Below, in pieces: positions 52,404 through 64,000 of a stretch of 64,000 nucleotides of DNA (the stretch's first letter is position 1; each line of letters begins with the position of its first letter). The position numbers and the translations under genes were made by a program. This stretch comes from Phocoena phocoena (Eukaryota; Chordata; Mammalia; Artiodactyla; Phocoenidae): assembly GCF_963924675.1 (NCBI RefSeq), contig NW_027077396.1, positions 248,001 through 312,000 of the forward strand, written 5' to 3'. Under the pieces are notes generated by a model that had not been told where the DNA came from, did not search any database, and worked only from the letters and a program-made list of their open reading frames with translations.

Positions 52404-54150
52404 ATCCCAGAAAGCAAAATATGGATAAAGAAGTTGTGGCACGTACGTACAATGCAATATCACTCAGCAATGAAATCTGTGTCATCAGGCCCGTAGCGGC
52501 ATAGTGAGTGGATGCAGGTACGGTGATTCTACGTGAACTACGTCACACAGAAAAAGAAACATCATAAGATATCACTAATACACGGAATGTAAACTTGACT
52601 ACACATGAACTGAATTACAAAACAGAACAGGGTCTCAAATTTAGAAAACCAACTAGTGCTTGCTTATGGGGAAAGGTGCGTTGGGGTGCTTCATAAAACC
52701 AGAGACTGAAATTAGCACAGATAACTTTCCATAAGCCAAATATGTAGTAGACAAGACCTACTCCTTGCTCAACGAAATGGACCCAACACCACATATTCAA
52801 CGCCTAGGAATATACCTGACTAGGAAGAATCTTAAAACCCATGGATATATATGTCTCCGTAAGAGAATCAAGCGTGTGTACAGCGGCATAAACGCAGCAG
52901 TGAAAATCCGATAAATCCCATTATCAAAATAAATTTCAAAAAAAAATCATAAAGACAGTGAAATAGAGAGCAATTCTTAAATAATTCACTCAGGGCATGT
53001 GATGCAACCGGGATTTAACACATCTACACCCAGAGCTGGTTGAGACATAAGGCTGGACACTTCAGGCTGATAGCATTGGTGAGTTTCGGTGAGCAAATGC
53101 AGACCCTTTGAAGTCATACTGCATGGTACCCATTCCATGGGTCCCAACTCTCCAGGTTCAAGGGATTCTTCCTCCAGCTAAAACATGCATGGGAAACCAA
53201 GAGTATCGTCCACCATGTGATTGGGAAATGATTTAAAATGCATCTCAGTTTTCGTATCCTGGTCCTTGGGTTCACCATTCCAGATGCTTTACTAACACTC
53301 TCCCCGCTTGGAGAGTCAGTGCCTTTAACCTCCTCTTTGGCACAGCTTGCAATTTCTGTGCAAAATGAACAGGAATAGGGAGAACCAATGAGAGACTAGC
53401 TGTAGGTGTCTGCACGGGCAAATGTAACGCTCATTGCCCACCAGGAATAGGAATTAACCAAAGGCTCAGCGTGCCCTGCCGGAAACAGATTAGGGCCTGA
53501 AGCAATCCTGCGGTTTTGTGCCCAGCTCACAAGAAAACGAGTTGAAGAAAGGAGCTCAGGGGCACTGTAATTCACAAACCTGCAGAGTTATAAATGACAG
53601 CTATCCTCCAAAAATATATTGAAGTAAGCCTGCGAAGGGGAGTTGAAAGCGGGGCAGAATTTCAGGAAAACGATTGCAGGGGGTAGACTGGAATTGCCCT
53701 GAAAGCATAGGAAAAGAGGCAGAACGTCGACAATGATGCACTTGGCCAAAAAGGGCGTATGTGTTTTTTCCTGAATATATTCAGGAAAAAACGCATACGC
53801 CCTTTTTGGCCAACCAAGCAAGCCTGTAAATGAAATCTGCACTACAATGAAGTCTCACTGCCCCCCTGGCAAAAGGGCCATCTGAAAAAAGTGTAAAATC
53901 CAGAAAGGTAGGACAGGATATGGAGAACAGGGAGCCTTGTTATGCTGATTGGCAGGATGTAAATTGCCAGCAGCCACCCTGGAGAAGTGTATGGTGTTTC
54001 CTGAAACACGAAAGAAACAAAGCAACACAGCCTATGGCACTTCCACTTATGGTCCTATAGCTTACGGAAATTAAAATCAAAAACAGACAGCCACCCCAAT
54101 ATTTGAGACAGCTGTGTTCACAAGAAGCTCGTCTACAGTATCAGGTAAAT
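52404..54150 (+). repeat. Satellite unit M31, class B with a divergent, ancestor-like segment
   Basis: B-type head. From about 53446 to 53645 it mixes private and mixed-class bases: GGAATAGG, GAATTAACC, CAGCGTGCCC, GCCGGAAAC, AAAACGAG, GCTATCC (A-type) and GGGAGTTG. It then returns to B-type by 53867. Also TATGTAGTAG near 52741. The palindrome (53742-53813) has one mismatch. Confidence 0.93.
53742..53813. repeat. 72-bp palindrome with one mismatch (M31)
   Basis: C to T at 53762, the same CpG position as in M25. Confidence 0.95.
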
Positions 54151-55897
54151 ATCCCAGAAAGCAAAAAATGGATAAAGAACTTGTGGCACGTACGTACAAT
54201 GCAATATCACTCAGCAATGAAATCTGTGTCATCAGGCCCATAGCGGCATAGTGAGTGGATGCAGGTACGGTGATTCTACGTGAACTACGTCACACAGAAA
54301 AAGAAACATCATAAGATATCACGAATACACGGAATGTAAACTTGACTACACATGAACTGAATTACAAAATAGAAAAGGGTCTCAAATTTAGAAAACCAAC
54401 TAGTGCTTGCTTATGGGGAAAGGTGCCTTGGGGTGCTGCATAAAACCAGAGACTGAAATTAGCACAGATAACTTTCCATAAGCCCAATATGTAATAGACA
54501 AGACCTACTCCTTGCTCAACGAAATGGACCCAACACCACATATTCAACGCCTAGGAATATACCTGACTAGGAAGAATCTTAAAACCCATGGATATATATG
54601 TCTCCGTAAGAGAATCAAGGGTGTGTACAGCGGCCGAAAGGCAGCAGTGAAAATCCGATAAATCCCATTATCAAAATAAATTTCGAAAACAAAACACAAA
54701 GACAGTGAAATAGAGAGCAATTCTTAAATAATTCACTCAGGGCATGTGATGCAACCGGGATTGACCACATCTACACCCAGAGCTGGTTGAGACATAAGGC
54801 TGGACACTTCAGGCTGATAGCATTGGTGAGTTTAGGTGAGCAAATGCACACCCTTTGAAGTCATACTGTATGGTACCTATTCCATGGGTCCCAACTCTTC
54901 AGGTTCAAGGGATTCTTCCTCCAGCTAAAACGTGCATGTGAAACCCACAGTATGGTCCACCGTGTTATGGGGAAATGATTTAAAATGCATCTCAGTTTTC
55001 GTATCCTGGTCCTCGGGTTCACCATTCCAGATGATTTACTAACAGTCTCCCTGCTTGGAGAGTCAGTGCCTTTAACCTCCTGTTTGGCACAGCTTGCAAT
55101 TTCTGTGCAAGATGAACAGGAATAGGGAGAACCAATGAGAGACTAGCTGTAGGTGTCTGCACGGGCAAATGTAACGCTCATTTCCCACCAGGAAGAGGAA
55201 TTTACCAAAGGCTCAGCATGCCCTGCCCGAAACAGATTAGGGCCTGAAGCAATCCTGCGGTTTTGTGCCCAGTTCACAAGAAAGCGAGTTGAAGAAAGGA
55301 GCTCAGGGGCACTGTAATTCACAAACCTGCAGAGTTATAAATGACAGCTATCCTCCAAAAATATATTGAAGTAAGCCTGCGAAGGGGACTTGAAAGCGGG
55401 GCAGAATTTCAGGAAAACGATTGCAGGGGGTAGACTGGAATTGCCCTGAAAGCATAGGAAAAGAGGCAGAACGTCGACAATGATGCACTTGGCCAAAAAG
55501 GGCGTATGCGTTTTTTCCTGAATATATTCAGGAAAAAACGCATACGCCCTTTTTGGCCAACCAAGCAAGCCTGTAAAGGAAATCTGCACTACAATGAAGT
55601 CTCACTGCCCCCCGGGCAAGAGGGCCATCTGAAAAAAGTGTAAAATCCAGAAAGGTAGGACAGGATATGGAGAACAGGGAGCCTTGTTATGCTGATTGGC
55701 AGGATGTAAATTGCCAGCAGCCAGCCTGGAGAAGTGTATGGTGTTTCCTGAAACACATAAGAAACAAAGCAACACAGTCTATGGCACTTCCACTTATGGT
55801 CCTATAGCTTACGGAAATTAAAATCAAAAACAGACAGCCACCCCAATATTTGGGACGGCTGTGTTCACAAGAAGCTCGTCTACAGTAACAGGTAAAT
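54151..55897 (+). repeat. Satellite unit M32, class A
   Basis: Class A. Private: AAAACGTGCATG near 54928. The palindrome is at 55489-55560. Confidence 0.95.
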
Positions 55898-57644
55898 ATC
55901 CCAGAAAGCAAAATATGGATAAAGAAGTTGTGGCACGTACGTACAATGCAATATCACTCAGCAATGAAATCTGTGTCATCAGGCCCGTAGCGGCATAGTG
56001 AGTGGATGCAGGTACGGTGATTGTACGTGAACTACGTCACACAGAAAAAGAAACATCATAAGATATCACTAATACACGGAATGTAAACTTGACTACACAT
56101 GAACTGAATTACAAAACAGAACAGGGTCTCAAATTTAGAAAACCAACTAGTGCTTGCTTATGGGGAAAGGTGCGTTGGGGTGCTTCATAAAACCAGAGAC
56201 TGAAATTAGCACAGATAACTTTCCATAAGCCAAATATGTAATAGACAAGACCTACTCCTTGCTCAACGAAATGGACCCAACACCACATATTCAACGCCTA
56301 GGAATATACCTGACTAGGAAGAATCTTAAAACCCATGGATATATATGTCTCCGTAAGAGAATCAAGCGTGTGTACAGCGGCATAAACGCAGCAGTGAAAA
56401 TCCGATAAATCCCATTATCAAAATAAATTTCAAAAAAAAATCATAAAGACCGTGAAATAGAGAGCAATTCTTAAATAATTCACTCAGGGCATGTGATGCA
56501 ACCGGGATTTAACACATCTACACCCAGAGCTGGTTGAGACATAAGGCTGGACACTTCAGGCTGATAGCATTGGTGAGTTTCGGTGAGCAAATGCAGACCC
56601 TTTGAAGTCATACTGCATGGTACCCATTCCATGGGTCCCAACTCTCCAGGTTCAAGGGATTCTTCCTCCAGCTAAAACATGCATGGGAAACCAAGAGTAT
56701 CGTCCACCATGTGATTGGGAAATGATTTAAAATGCATCTCAGTTTTCGTATCCTGGTCCTCGGGTTCACCATTCCAGATGCTTTACTAACACTCTCCCCG
56801 CTTGGAGAGTCAGTGCCTTTAACCTCCTCTTTGGCACAGCTTGCAATTTCTGTGCAAAATGAACAGGAATAGGGAGAACCAATGAGAGACTAGCTGTAGG
56901 TGTCTGCACGGGCAAATGTAACGCTCATTGCCCACCAGGAAGAGGAATTAAACAAAGGCTCAGTGTGCCCTGCTGGAAACAGATTAGGGCCTGAAGCAAT
57001 CCTGCGGTTTTGTGCCCAGCTCACAAGAAAGCGAGTTGAAGAAAGGAGCTCAGGGGCACTGTAATTCACAAACCTGCAGAGTTATAAATGACAGCTATCC
57101 TCCAAAAATATATTGAAGTAAGCCTGCGAAGGGGACTTGAAAGCGGGGCAGAATTTCAGGAAAACGATTGCAGGGGGTAGACTGGAATTGCCCTGAAAGC
57201 ATAGGAAAAGAGGCAGAACGTCGACAATGATGCACTTGGCCAAAAAGGGCGTATGCGTTTTTTCCTGAATATATTCAGGAAAAAACGCATACGCCCTTTT
57301 TGGCCAACCAAGAAAGCCTGTAAAGGAAATCTGCACTACAATGAAGTCTCACTGCCCCCCGGGCAAGAGGGCCATCTGAAAAAAGTGTAAAATCCAGAAA
57401 GGTAGGACAGGATATGGAGAACAGGGAGCCTTGTTATGCTGATTGGCAGGATGTAAATTGCCAGCAGCCACCCTGGAGAAGTGTATGGTGTTTCCTGAAA
57501 CACGAAAGAAACAAAGCAACACAGCCTATGGCACTTCCACTTATGGTCCTATAGCTTACGGAAATTAAAATCAAAAACAGACAGCCACCCCAATATTTGA
57601 GACGGCTGTGTTCACAAGAAGCTCGTCTACAGTATCAGGTAAAT
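55898..57644 (+). repeat. Satellite unit M33, class B with an A tract around the palindrome
   Basis: B-type through 57020, A-type at 57097 (GCTATCC), AAGAAAGCC, GTAAAGG and GGGCAAGAGG (57361-57370), then B-type again from CAGCCACCC near 57466. The A tract encloses the palindrome at 57236-57307. Private: ATTGTACGTG near 56021 and AGACCGTG near 56447. Confidence 0.94.
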
Positions 57645-59391
57645 ATCCCAGAAAGCAAAAAATGGATAAAGAACTTGTGGCACGTACGTACAATGCAATA
57701 TCACTCAGCAATGAAATCTGTGTCATCAGGCCCATAGCGGCATAGTGAGTGGATGCAGGTACGGTGATTCTACGTGAACTACGTCACACAGAAAAAGAAA
57801 CATCATAAGATATCACGAATACACGGAATGTAAACTTGACTACACATGAACTGAATTACAAAATAGAAAAGGGTCTCAAATTTAGAAAACCAACTAGTGC
57901 TTGCTTATGGGGAAAGGTGCCTTGGGGTGCTGCATAAAACCAGAGACTGAAATTAGCACAGATAACTTTCCATAAGCCCAATATGTAATAGACAAGACCT
58001 ACTCCTTGCTCAACGAAATGGACCCAACACCACATATTCAACGCCTAGGAATATACCTGACTAGGAAGAATCTTAAAACCCATGGATATATATGTCTCCG
58101 TAAGAGAATCAAGGGTGTGTACAGCGGCTGAAAGGCAGCAGTGAAAATCCGATAAATCCCATTATCAAAATAAATTTCGAAAACAAAACACAAAGACAGT
58201 GAAATAGAGAGCAATTCTTAAATAATTCACTCAGGGCATGTGATGCAACCGGGATTGACCACATCTACACCCAGAGCTGGTTGAGACATAAGGCTGGACA
58301 CTTCAGGCTGATAGCATTGGTGAGTTTAGGTGAGCAAATGCACACCCTTTGAAGTCATACTGTATGGTACCTATTCCATGGGTCCCAACTCTTCAGGTTC
58401 AAGGGATTCTTCCTCCAGCTAAAACATGCATGTGAAACCCACAGTATGGTCCACCGTGTTATGGGGAAATGATTTAAAATGCATCTCAGTTTTCGTATCC
58501 TGGTCCTCGGGTTCACCATTCCAGATGATTTACTAACAGTCTCCCTGCTTGGAGAGTCAGTGCCTTTAACCTCCTGTTTGGCACAGCTTGCAATTTCTGT
58601 GCAAGATGAACAGGAATAGGGAGAACCAATGAGAGACTAGCTGTAGGTGTCTGCACGGGCAAATGTAACGCTCATTTCCCACCAGGAAGAGGAATTTACC
58701 AAAGGCTCAGCATGCCCTGCCCGAAACAGATTAGGGCCTGAAGCAATCCTGCGGTTTTGTGCCCAGCTCACAAGAAAGCGAGTTGAAGAAAGGAGCTCAG
58801 GGGCACTGTAATTCACAAACCTGCAGAGTTATAAATGACAGCTATCCTCCAAAAATATATTGAAGTAAGCCTGCGAAGGGGACTTGAAAGCGGGGCAGAA
58901 TTTCAGGAAAACGATTGCAGGGGGTAGACTGGAATTGCCCTGAAAGCATAGGAAAAGAGGCAGAACGTCGACAATGATGCACTTGGCCAAAAAGGGCGTA
59001 TGCGTTTTTTCCTGAATATATTCAGGAAAAAACGCATACGCCCTTTTTGGCCAACCAAGAAAGCCTGTAAAGGAAATCTGCACTACAATGAAGTCTCACT
59101 GCCCCCCGGGCAAGAGGGCCATCTGAAAAAAGTGTAAAATCCAGAAAGGTAGGACAGGATATGGAGAACAGGGAGCCTTGTTATGCTGATTGGCAGGATG
59201 TAAATTGCCAGCAGCCAGCCTGGAGAAGTGTATGGTGTTTCCTGAAACACATAAGAAACAAAGCAACACAGTCTATGGCACTTCCACTTATGGTCCTATA
59301 GCTTACGGAAATTAAAATCAAAAACAGACAGCCACCCCAATATTTGGGACGGCTGTGTTCACAAGAAGCTCGTCTACAGTAACAGGTAAAT
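57645..59391 (+). repeat. Satellite unit M34, class A with one B-type base
   Basis: Class A except CAGCTCAC (C at 58767), which is B-type, and AAGAAAGCC after the palindrome, which is otherwise seen in subtype a and M33. Private: CGGCTGAAAG near 58125. The palindrome is at 58983-59054. Confidence 0.94.
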
Positions 59392-61138
59392 ATCCCAGAA
59401 AGCAAAATATGGATAAAGAAGTTGTGGCACGTACGTACAATGCAATATCACTCAGCAATGAAATCTGTGTCATCAGGCCCGTAGCGGCATAGTGAGTGGA
59501 TGCAGGTACGGTGATTCTACGTGAACTACGTCACACAGAAAAAGAAACATCATAAGATATCACTAATACACGGAATGTAAACTTGACTACACATGAACTG
59601 AATTACAAAACAGAACAGGGTCTCAAATTTAGAAAACCAACTAGTGCTTGCTTATGGGGAAAGGTGCGTTGGGGTGCTTCATAAAACCAGAGACTGAAAT
59701 TAGCACAGATAACTTTCCATAAGCCAAATATGTAATAGACAAGACCTACTCCTTGCTCAACGAAATGGACCCAACACCACATATTCAACGCCTAGGAATA
59801 TACCTGACTAGGAAGAATCTTAAAACCCATGGATATATATGTCTCCGTAAGAGAATCAAGCGTGTGTACAGCGGCATAAACGCAGCAGTGAAAATCCGAT
59901 AAATCCCATTATCAAAATAAATTTCAAAAAAAAATCATAAAGACAGTGAAATAGAGAGCAATTCTTAAATAATTCACTCAGGGCATGTGATGCAACCGGG
60001 ATTTAACACATCTACACCCAGAGCTGGTTGAGACATAAGGCTGGACACTTCAGGCTGATAGCATTGGTGAGTTTCGGTGAGCAAATGCAGACCCTTTGAA
60101 GTCATACTGCATGGTACCCATTCCATGGGTCCCAACTCTCCAGGTTCAAGGGATTCTTCCTCCAGCTAAAACATGCATGGGAAACCAAGAGTATCGTCCA
60201 CCATGTGATTGGGAAATGATTTAAAATGCATCTCAGTTTTCGTATCCTGGTCCTCGGGTTCACCATTCCAGATGCTTTACTAACACTCTCCCCGCTTGGA
60301 GAGTCAGTGCCTTTAACCTCCTCTTTGGCACAGCTTGCAATTTCTGTGCAAAATGAACAGGAATAGGGAGAACCAATGAGAGACTAGCTGTAGGTGTCTG
60401 CACGGGCAAATGTAACGCTCATTGCCCACCAGGAAGAGGAATTAAACAAAGGCTCAGTGTGCCCTGCTGGAAACAGATTAGGGCCTGAAGCAATCCTGCG
60501 GTTTTGTGCCCAGCTCACAAGAAAGCGAGTTGAAGAAAGGAGCTCAGGGGCACTGTAATTCACAAACCTGCAGAGTTATAAATGACAGCTTTCCTCCAAA
60601 AATATATTGAAGTAAGCCTGCGAAGGGGACTTGAAAGCGGGGCAGAATTTCAGGAAAACGATTGCAGGGGGTAGACTGGAATTGCCCTGAAAGCATAGGA
60701 AAAGAGGCAGAACGTCGACAATGATGCACTTGGCCAAAAAGGGCGTATGCGTTTTTTCCTGAATATATTCAGGAAAAAACGCATACGCCCTTTTTGGCCA
60801 ACCAAGCAAGCCTGTAAAGGAAATCTGCACTACAATGAAGTCTCACTGCCCCCCTGGCAAAAGGGCCATCTGAAAAAAGTGTAAAATCCAGAAAGGTAGG
60901 ACAGGATATGGAGAACAGGGAGCCTTGTTATGCTGATTGGCAGGATGTAAATTGCCAGCAGCCACCCTGGAGAAGTGTATGGTGTTTCCTGAAACACGAA
61001 AGAAACAAAGCAACACAGCCTATGGCACTTCCACTTATGGTCCTATAGCTTACGGAAATTAAAATCAAAAACAGACAGCCACCCCAATATTTGAGACGGC
61101 TGTGTTCACAAGAAGCTCGTCTACAGTATCAGGTAAAT
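59392..61138 (+). repeat. Satellite unit M35, class B
   Basis: Class B, except for GTAAAGG after the palindrome (60730-60801), which is the form usual in A units. Confidence 0.95.
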
Positions 61139-62885
61139 ATCCCAGAAAGCAAAAAATGGATAAAGAACTTGTGGCACGTACGTACAATGCAATATCACTC
61201 AGCAATGAAATCTGTGTCATCAGGCCCATAGCGGCATAGTGAGTGGATGCAGGTACGGTGATTCTACGTGAACTACGTCACACAGAAAAAGAAACATCAT
61301 AAGATATCACGAATACACGGAATGTAAACTTGACTACACATGAACTGAATTACAAAATAGAAAAGGGTCTCAAATTTAGAAAACCAACTAGTGCTTGCTT
61401 ATGGGGAAAGGTGCCTTGGGGTGCTGCATAAAACCAGAGACTGAAATTAGCACAGATAACTTTCCATAAGCCCAATATGTAATAGACAAGACCTACTCCT
61501 TGCTCAACGAAATGGACCCAACACCACATATTCAACGCCTAGGAATATACCTGACTAGGAAGAATCTTAAAACCCATGGATATATATGTCTCCGTAAGAG
61601 AATCAAGGGTGTGTACAGCGGCCGAAAGGCAGCAGTGAAAATCCGATAAATCCCATTATCAAAATAAATTTCGAAAACAAAACACAAAGACAGTGAAATA
61701 GAGAGCAATTCTTAAATAATTCACTCAGGGCATGTGATGCAACCGGGATTGACCACATCTACACCCAGAGCTGGTTGAGACATAAGGCTGGACACTTCAG
61801 GCTGATAGCATTGGTGAGTTTAGGTGAGCAAATGCACACCCTTTGAAGTCATACTGTATGGTACCTATTCCATGGGTCCCAACTCTTCAGGTTCAAGGGA
61901 TTCTTCCTCCAGCTAAAACATGCATGTGAAACCCACAGTATGGTCCACCGTGTTATGGGGAAATGATTTAAAATGCATCTCAGTTTTCGTATCCTGGTCC
62001 TCGGGTTCACCATTCCAGATGATTTACTAACAGTCTCCCTGCTTGGAGAGTCAGTGCCTTTAACCTCCTGTTTGGCACAGCTTGCAATTTCTGTGCAAGA
62101 TGAACAGGAATAGGGAGAACCAATGAGAGACTAGCTGTAGGTGTCTGCACGGGCAAATGTAACGCTCATTTCCCACCAGGAAGAGGAATTTACCAAAGGC
62201 TCAGCATGCCCTGCCCGAAACAGATTAGGGCCTGAAGCAATCCTGCGGTTTTGTGCCCAGTTCACAAGAAAGCGAGTTGAAGAAAGGAGCTCAGGGGCAC
62301 TGTAATTCACAAACCTGCAGAGTTATAAATGACAGCTATCCTCCAAAAATATATTGAAGTAAGCCTGCGAAGGGGACTTGAAAGCGGGGCAGAATTTCAG
62401 GAAAACGATTGCAGGGGGTAGACTGGAATTGCCCTGAAAGCATAGGAAAAGAGGCAGAACGTCGACAATGATGCACTTGGCCAAAAAGGGCGTATGCGTT
62501 TTTTCCTGAATATATTCAGGAAAAAACGCATACGCCCTTTTTGGCCAACCAAGCAAGCCTGTAAATGAAATCTGCACTACAATGAAGTCTCACTGCCCCC
62601 CTGGCAAAAGGGCCATCTGAAAAAAGTGTAAAATCCAGAAAGGTAGGACAGGATATGGAGAACAGGGAGCCTTGTTATGCTGATTGGCAGGATGTAAATT
62701 GCCAGCAGCCACCCTGGAGAAGTGTATGGTGTTTCCTGAAACACGAAAGAAACAAAGCAACACAGCCTATGGCACTTCCACTTATGGTCCTATAGCTTAC
62801 GGAAATTAAAATCAAAAACAGACAGCCACCCCAATATTTGAGACGGCTGTGTTCACAAGAAGCTCGTCTACAGTATCAGGTAAAT
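61139..62885 (+). repeat. Satellite unit M36, A head, B tail chimera
   Basis: A-type to 62338 (GCTATCC), B-type from 62602 (TGGCAAAAGG, CACGAAAG, AGTATCAGG). The switch interval contains the palindrome (62477-62548). The next unit is again A-headed, so one unit length has been lost relative to the dimer. Confidence 0.94.
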
Positions 62886-64000
62886 ATCCCAGAAAGCAAA
62901 AATTGGATAAAGAACTTGTGGCACGTACGTACAATGCAATATCACTCAGCAATGAAATCTGTGTCATCAGGCCCATAGCGGCATAGTGAGTGGATGCAGG
63001 TACGGTGATTCTACGTGAACTACGTCACACAGAAAAAGAAACATCATAAGATATCACGAATACACGGAATGTAAACTTGACTACACATGAACTGAATTAC
63101 AAAATAGAAAAGGGTCTCAAATTTAGAAAACCAACTAGTGCTTGCTTATGGGGAAAGGTGCCTTGGGGTGCTGCATAAAACCAGAGACTGAAATTAGCAC
63201 AGATAACTTTCCATAAGCCCAATATGTAATAGACAAGACCTATTCCTTGCTCAACGAAATGGACCCAACACCACATATTCAACGCCTAGGAATATACCTG
63301 ACTAGGAAGAATCTTAAAACCCATGGATATATATGTCTCCGTAAGAGAATCAAGGGTGTGTACAGCGGCCGAAAGGCAGCAGTGAAAATCCGATAAATCC
63401 CATTATCAAAATAAATTTCGAAAACAAAACACAAAGACAGTGAAATAGAGAGCAATTCTTAAATAATTCATTCAGGGCATGTGATGCAACCGGGATTGAC
63501 CACATCTACACCCAGAGCTGGTTGAGACATAAGGCTGGACACTTCAGGCTGATAGCATTGGTGAGTTTCGGTGAGCAAATGCACACCCTTTGAAGTCATA
63601 CTGTATGGTACCTATTCCATGGGTCCCAACTCTTCAGGTTCAAGGGATTCTTCCTCGAGCTAAAACATGCATGTGAAACCCACAGTATGGTCCACCGTGT
63701 TATGGGGAAATGATTTAAAATGCATCTCAGTTTTCGTATCCTGGTCCTCGGGTTCACCATTCCAGATGATTTACTAACAGTCTCCCTGCTTGGAGAGTCA
63801 GTGCCTTTAACCTCCTGTTTGGCACAGCTTGCAATTTCTGGGCAAGATGAACAGGAATAGGGAGAACCAATGAGAGACTAGCTGTAGGTGTCTGCACGGG
63901 CAAATGTAACGCTCATTTCCCACCAGGAAGAGGAATTTACCAAAGGCTCAGCATGCCCTGCCCGAAACAGATTAGGGCCTGAAGCAATCCTGCGGTTTTG
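62886..64000 (+). repeat. Satellite unit M37, class A, cut by the window end
   Basis: The first 1,115 bp of an A unit; the palindrome is not reached. It has more private bases than most A units: AAAATTGG near 62899, CTATTCCTTG near 63240, TTCATTCAGG near 63468, CTCGAGC near 63654 and TCTGGGCAAG near 63837. It also has TTTCGG, as in M1 and M5. Confidence 0.94.

Larger units (their letters stand above)
36681..61138 (+). repeat. Dimeric HOR block, seven A-B copies
   Basis: M22-M35 alternate strictly A-head and B-head for 14 units with no length change (24,458 bp). This is the longest regular stretch of the 3,494-bp dimer in the window. Confidence 0.92.
1..64000 (+). repeat. Satellite DNA array, 1,747-bp unit, 36.6 copies (probable common cetacean satellite)
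   Basis: The window is a head-to-tail array of one unit. Unit starts fall at 1, 1748, 3495, 5242, 6989, 8736, 10482 and so on to 62886. Thirty units are 1,747 bp. Seven whole units (M6, M8, M13, M16, M19, M20, M21) are 1,746 bp, because one A is missing from an A-run near offset 289. The last unit is cut at 1,115 bp. All units have the same orientation and there is no insertion, inversion or unique sequence between them. The period and the L1 content match what I recall of the common cetacean satellite (about 1.75 kb outside Delphinoidea); this identification rests on memory of the literature, not on a search. The tandem structure is seen directly and is certain. The species group is inferred (about 0.75). 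Confidence 0.97.

Noticed and set aside
1..64000. CRISPR array or bacterial repeat system
   Set aside because: The repeats are 1.75 kb long with no spacers, and the content is mammalian L1.
1..64000. CENP-B box, marking a centromeric satellite
   Set aside because: I looked for the TTCGNNNNANNCGGG pattern on both strands of the unit. TTCG and CGGG occur (for example near 850-870) but never at the right spacing with the central A.
1..64000. Assembly artefact made by copying one unit
   Set aside because: Units carry many different private bases, ordered subfamilies and length variants, which simple copying would not give. Local mis-joins at chimeric units still cannot be excluded without reads.

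Overview
The whole 64,000-base window is one uninterrupted tandem satellite array. A unit of 1,747 bp (seven copies are 1,746 bp) is repeated head to tail 36.6 times, with no spacer, no unique flank and no functional gene. I number the units M1 to M37. M1 starts at base 1 and M37 is cut by the window end.

Organism: the array looks like mammalian heterochromatin, most probably from a cetacean. Two things point there. First, about half of each unit is a decayed LINE-1 (L1) 3' end: the C-terminal ORF2 reading frame is still recognisable (the block WIKNLWHVRTMQYHSAMK at bases 19-72, then a TAG stop), followed by a laurasiatherian-style L1 3' UTR, an AATAAA and an A-rich tail. Second, the period matches the 'common cetacean satellite' as I recall it from the literature: about 1.75 kb in baleen, sperm and beaked whales, about 1.58 kb in dolphins and porpoises, and reported to be L1-derived. 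That would favour a non-delphinoid whale. I could not run a database search.

Layout of one unit (offsets from the unit start): 1-93 is the end of the L1 ORF2 relic with its stop; 94-550 is the L1 3' UTR relic; about 551-1338 is sequence whose origin I do not recognise; 1339-1410 is a spacer-free 72-bp palindrome; 1411-1747 is the C-terminal ORF2 relic that runs on into the next unit.

Layout of the window: units fall into two main classes, A and B, which differ at roughly one base in 25-30. From 1 to 17468 and from 36681 to 61138, A-headed and B-headed units alternate, giving a 3,494-bp dimeric higher-order repeat (HOR). From 10482 to 31442 a 6,987-bp tetramer (subtypes a, b, c, d) is superimposed, with a rearranged middle copy. 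From 29696 to 36680 four B-headed units stand in a row. From 61139 to the end two A-headed units stand together.

The most interesting signals are structural. The 72-bp palindrome is present in all 36 complete units and perfect in 32. A 263-bp block around it shows no A/B class difference. Most A/B switch points in chimeric units fall in the interval around it. One unit (M31) carries a short segment that looks like the ancestor of both classes. Together these suggest a palindrome-centred site of exchange or conversion shaping the array. The short minus-strand open frames that recur in every unit are by-products of the repeat and are not annotated as genes.
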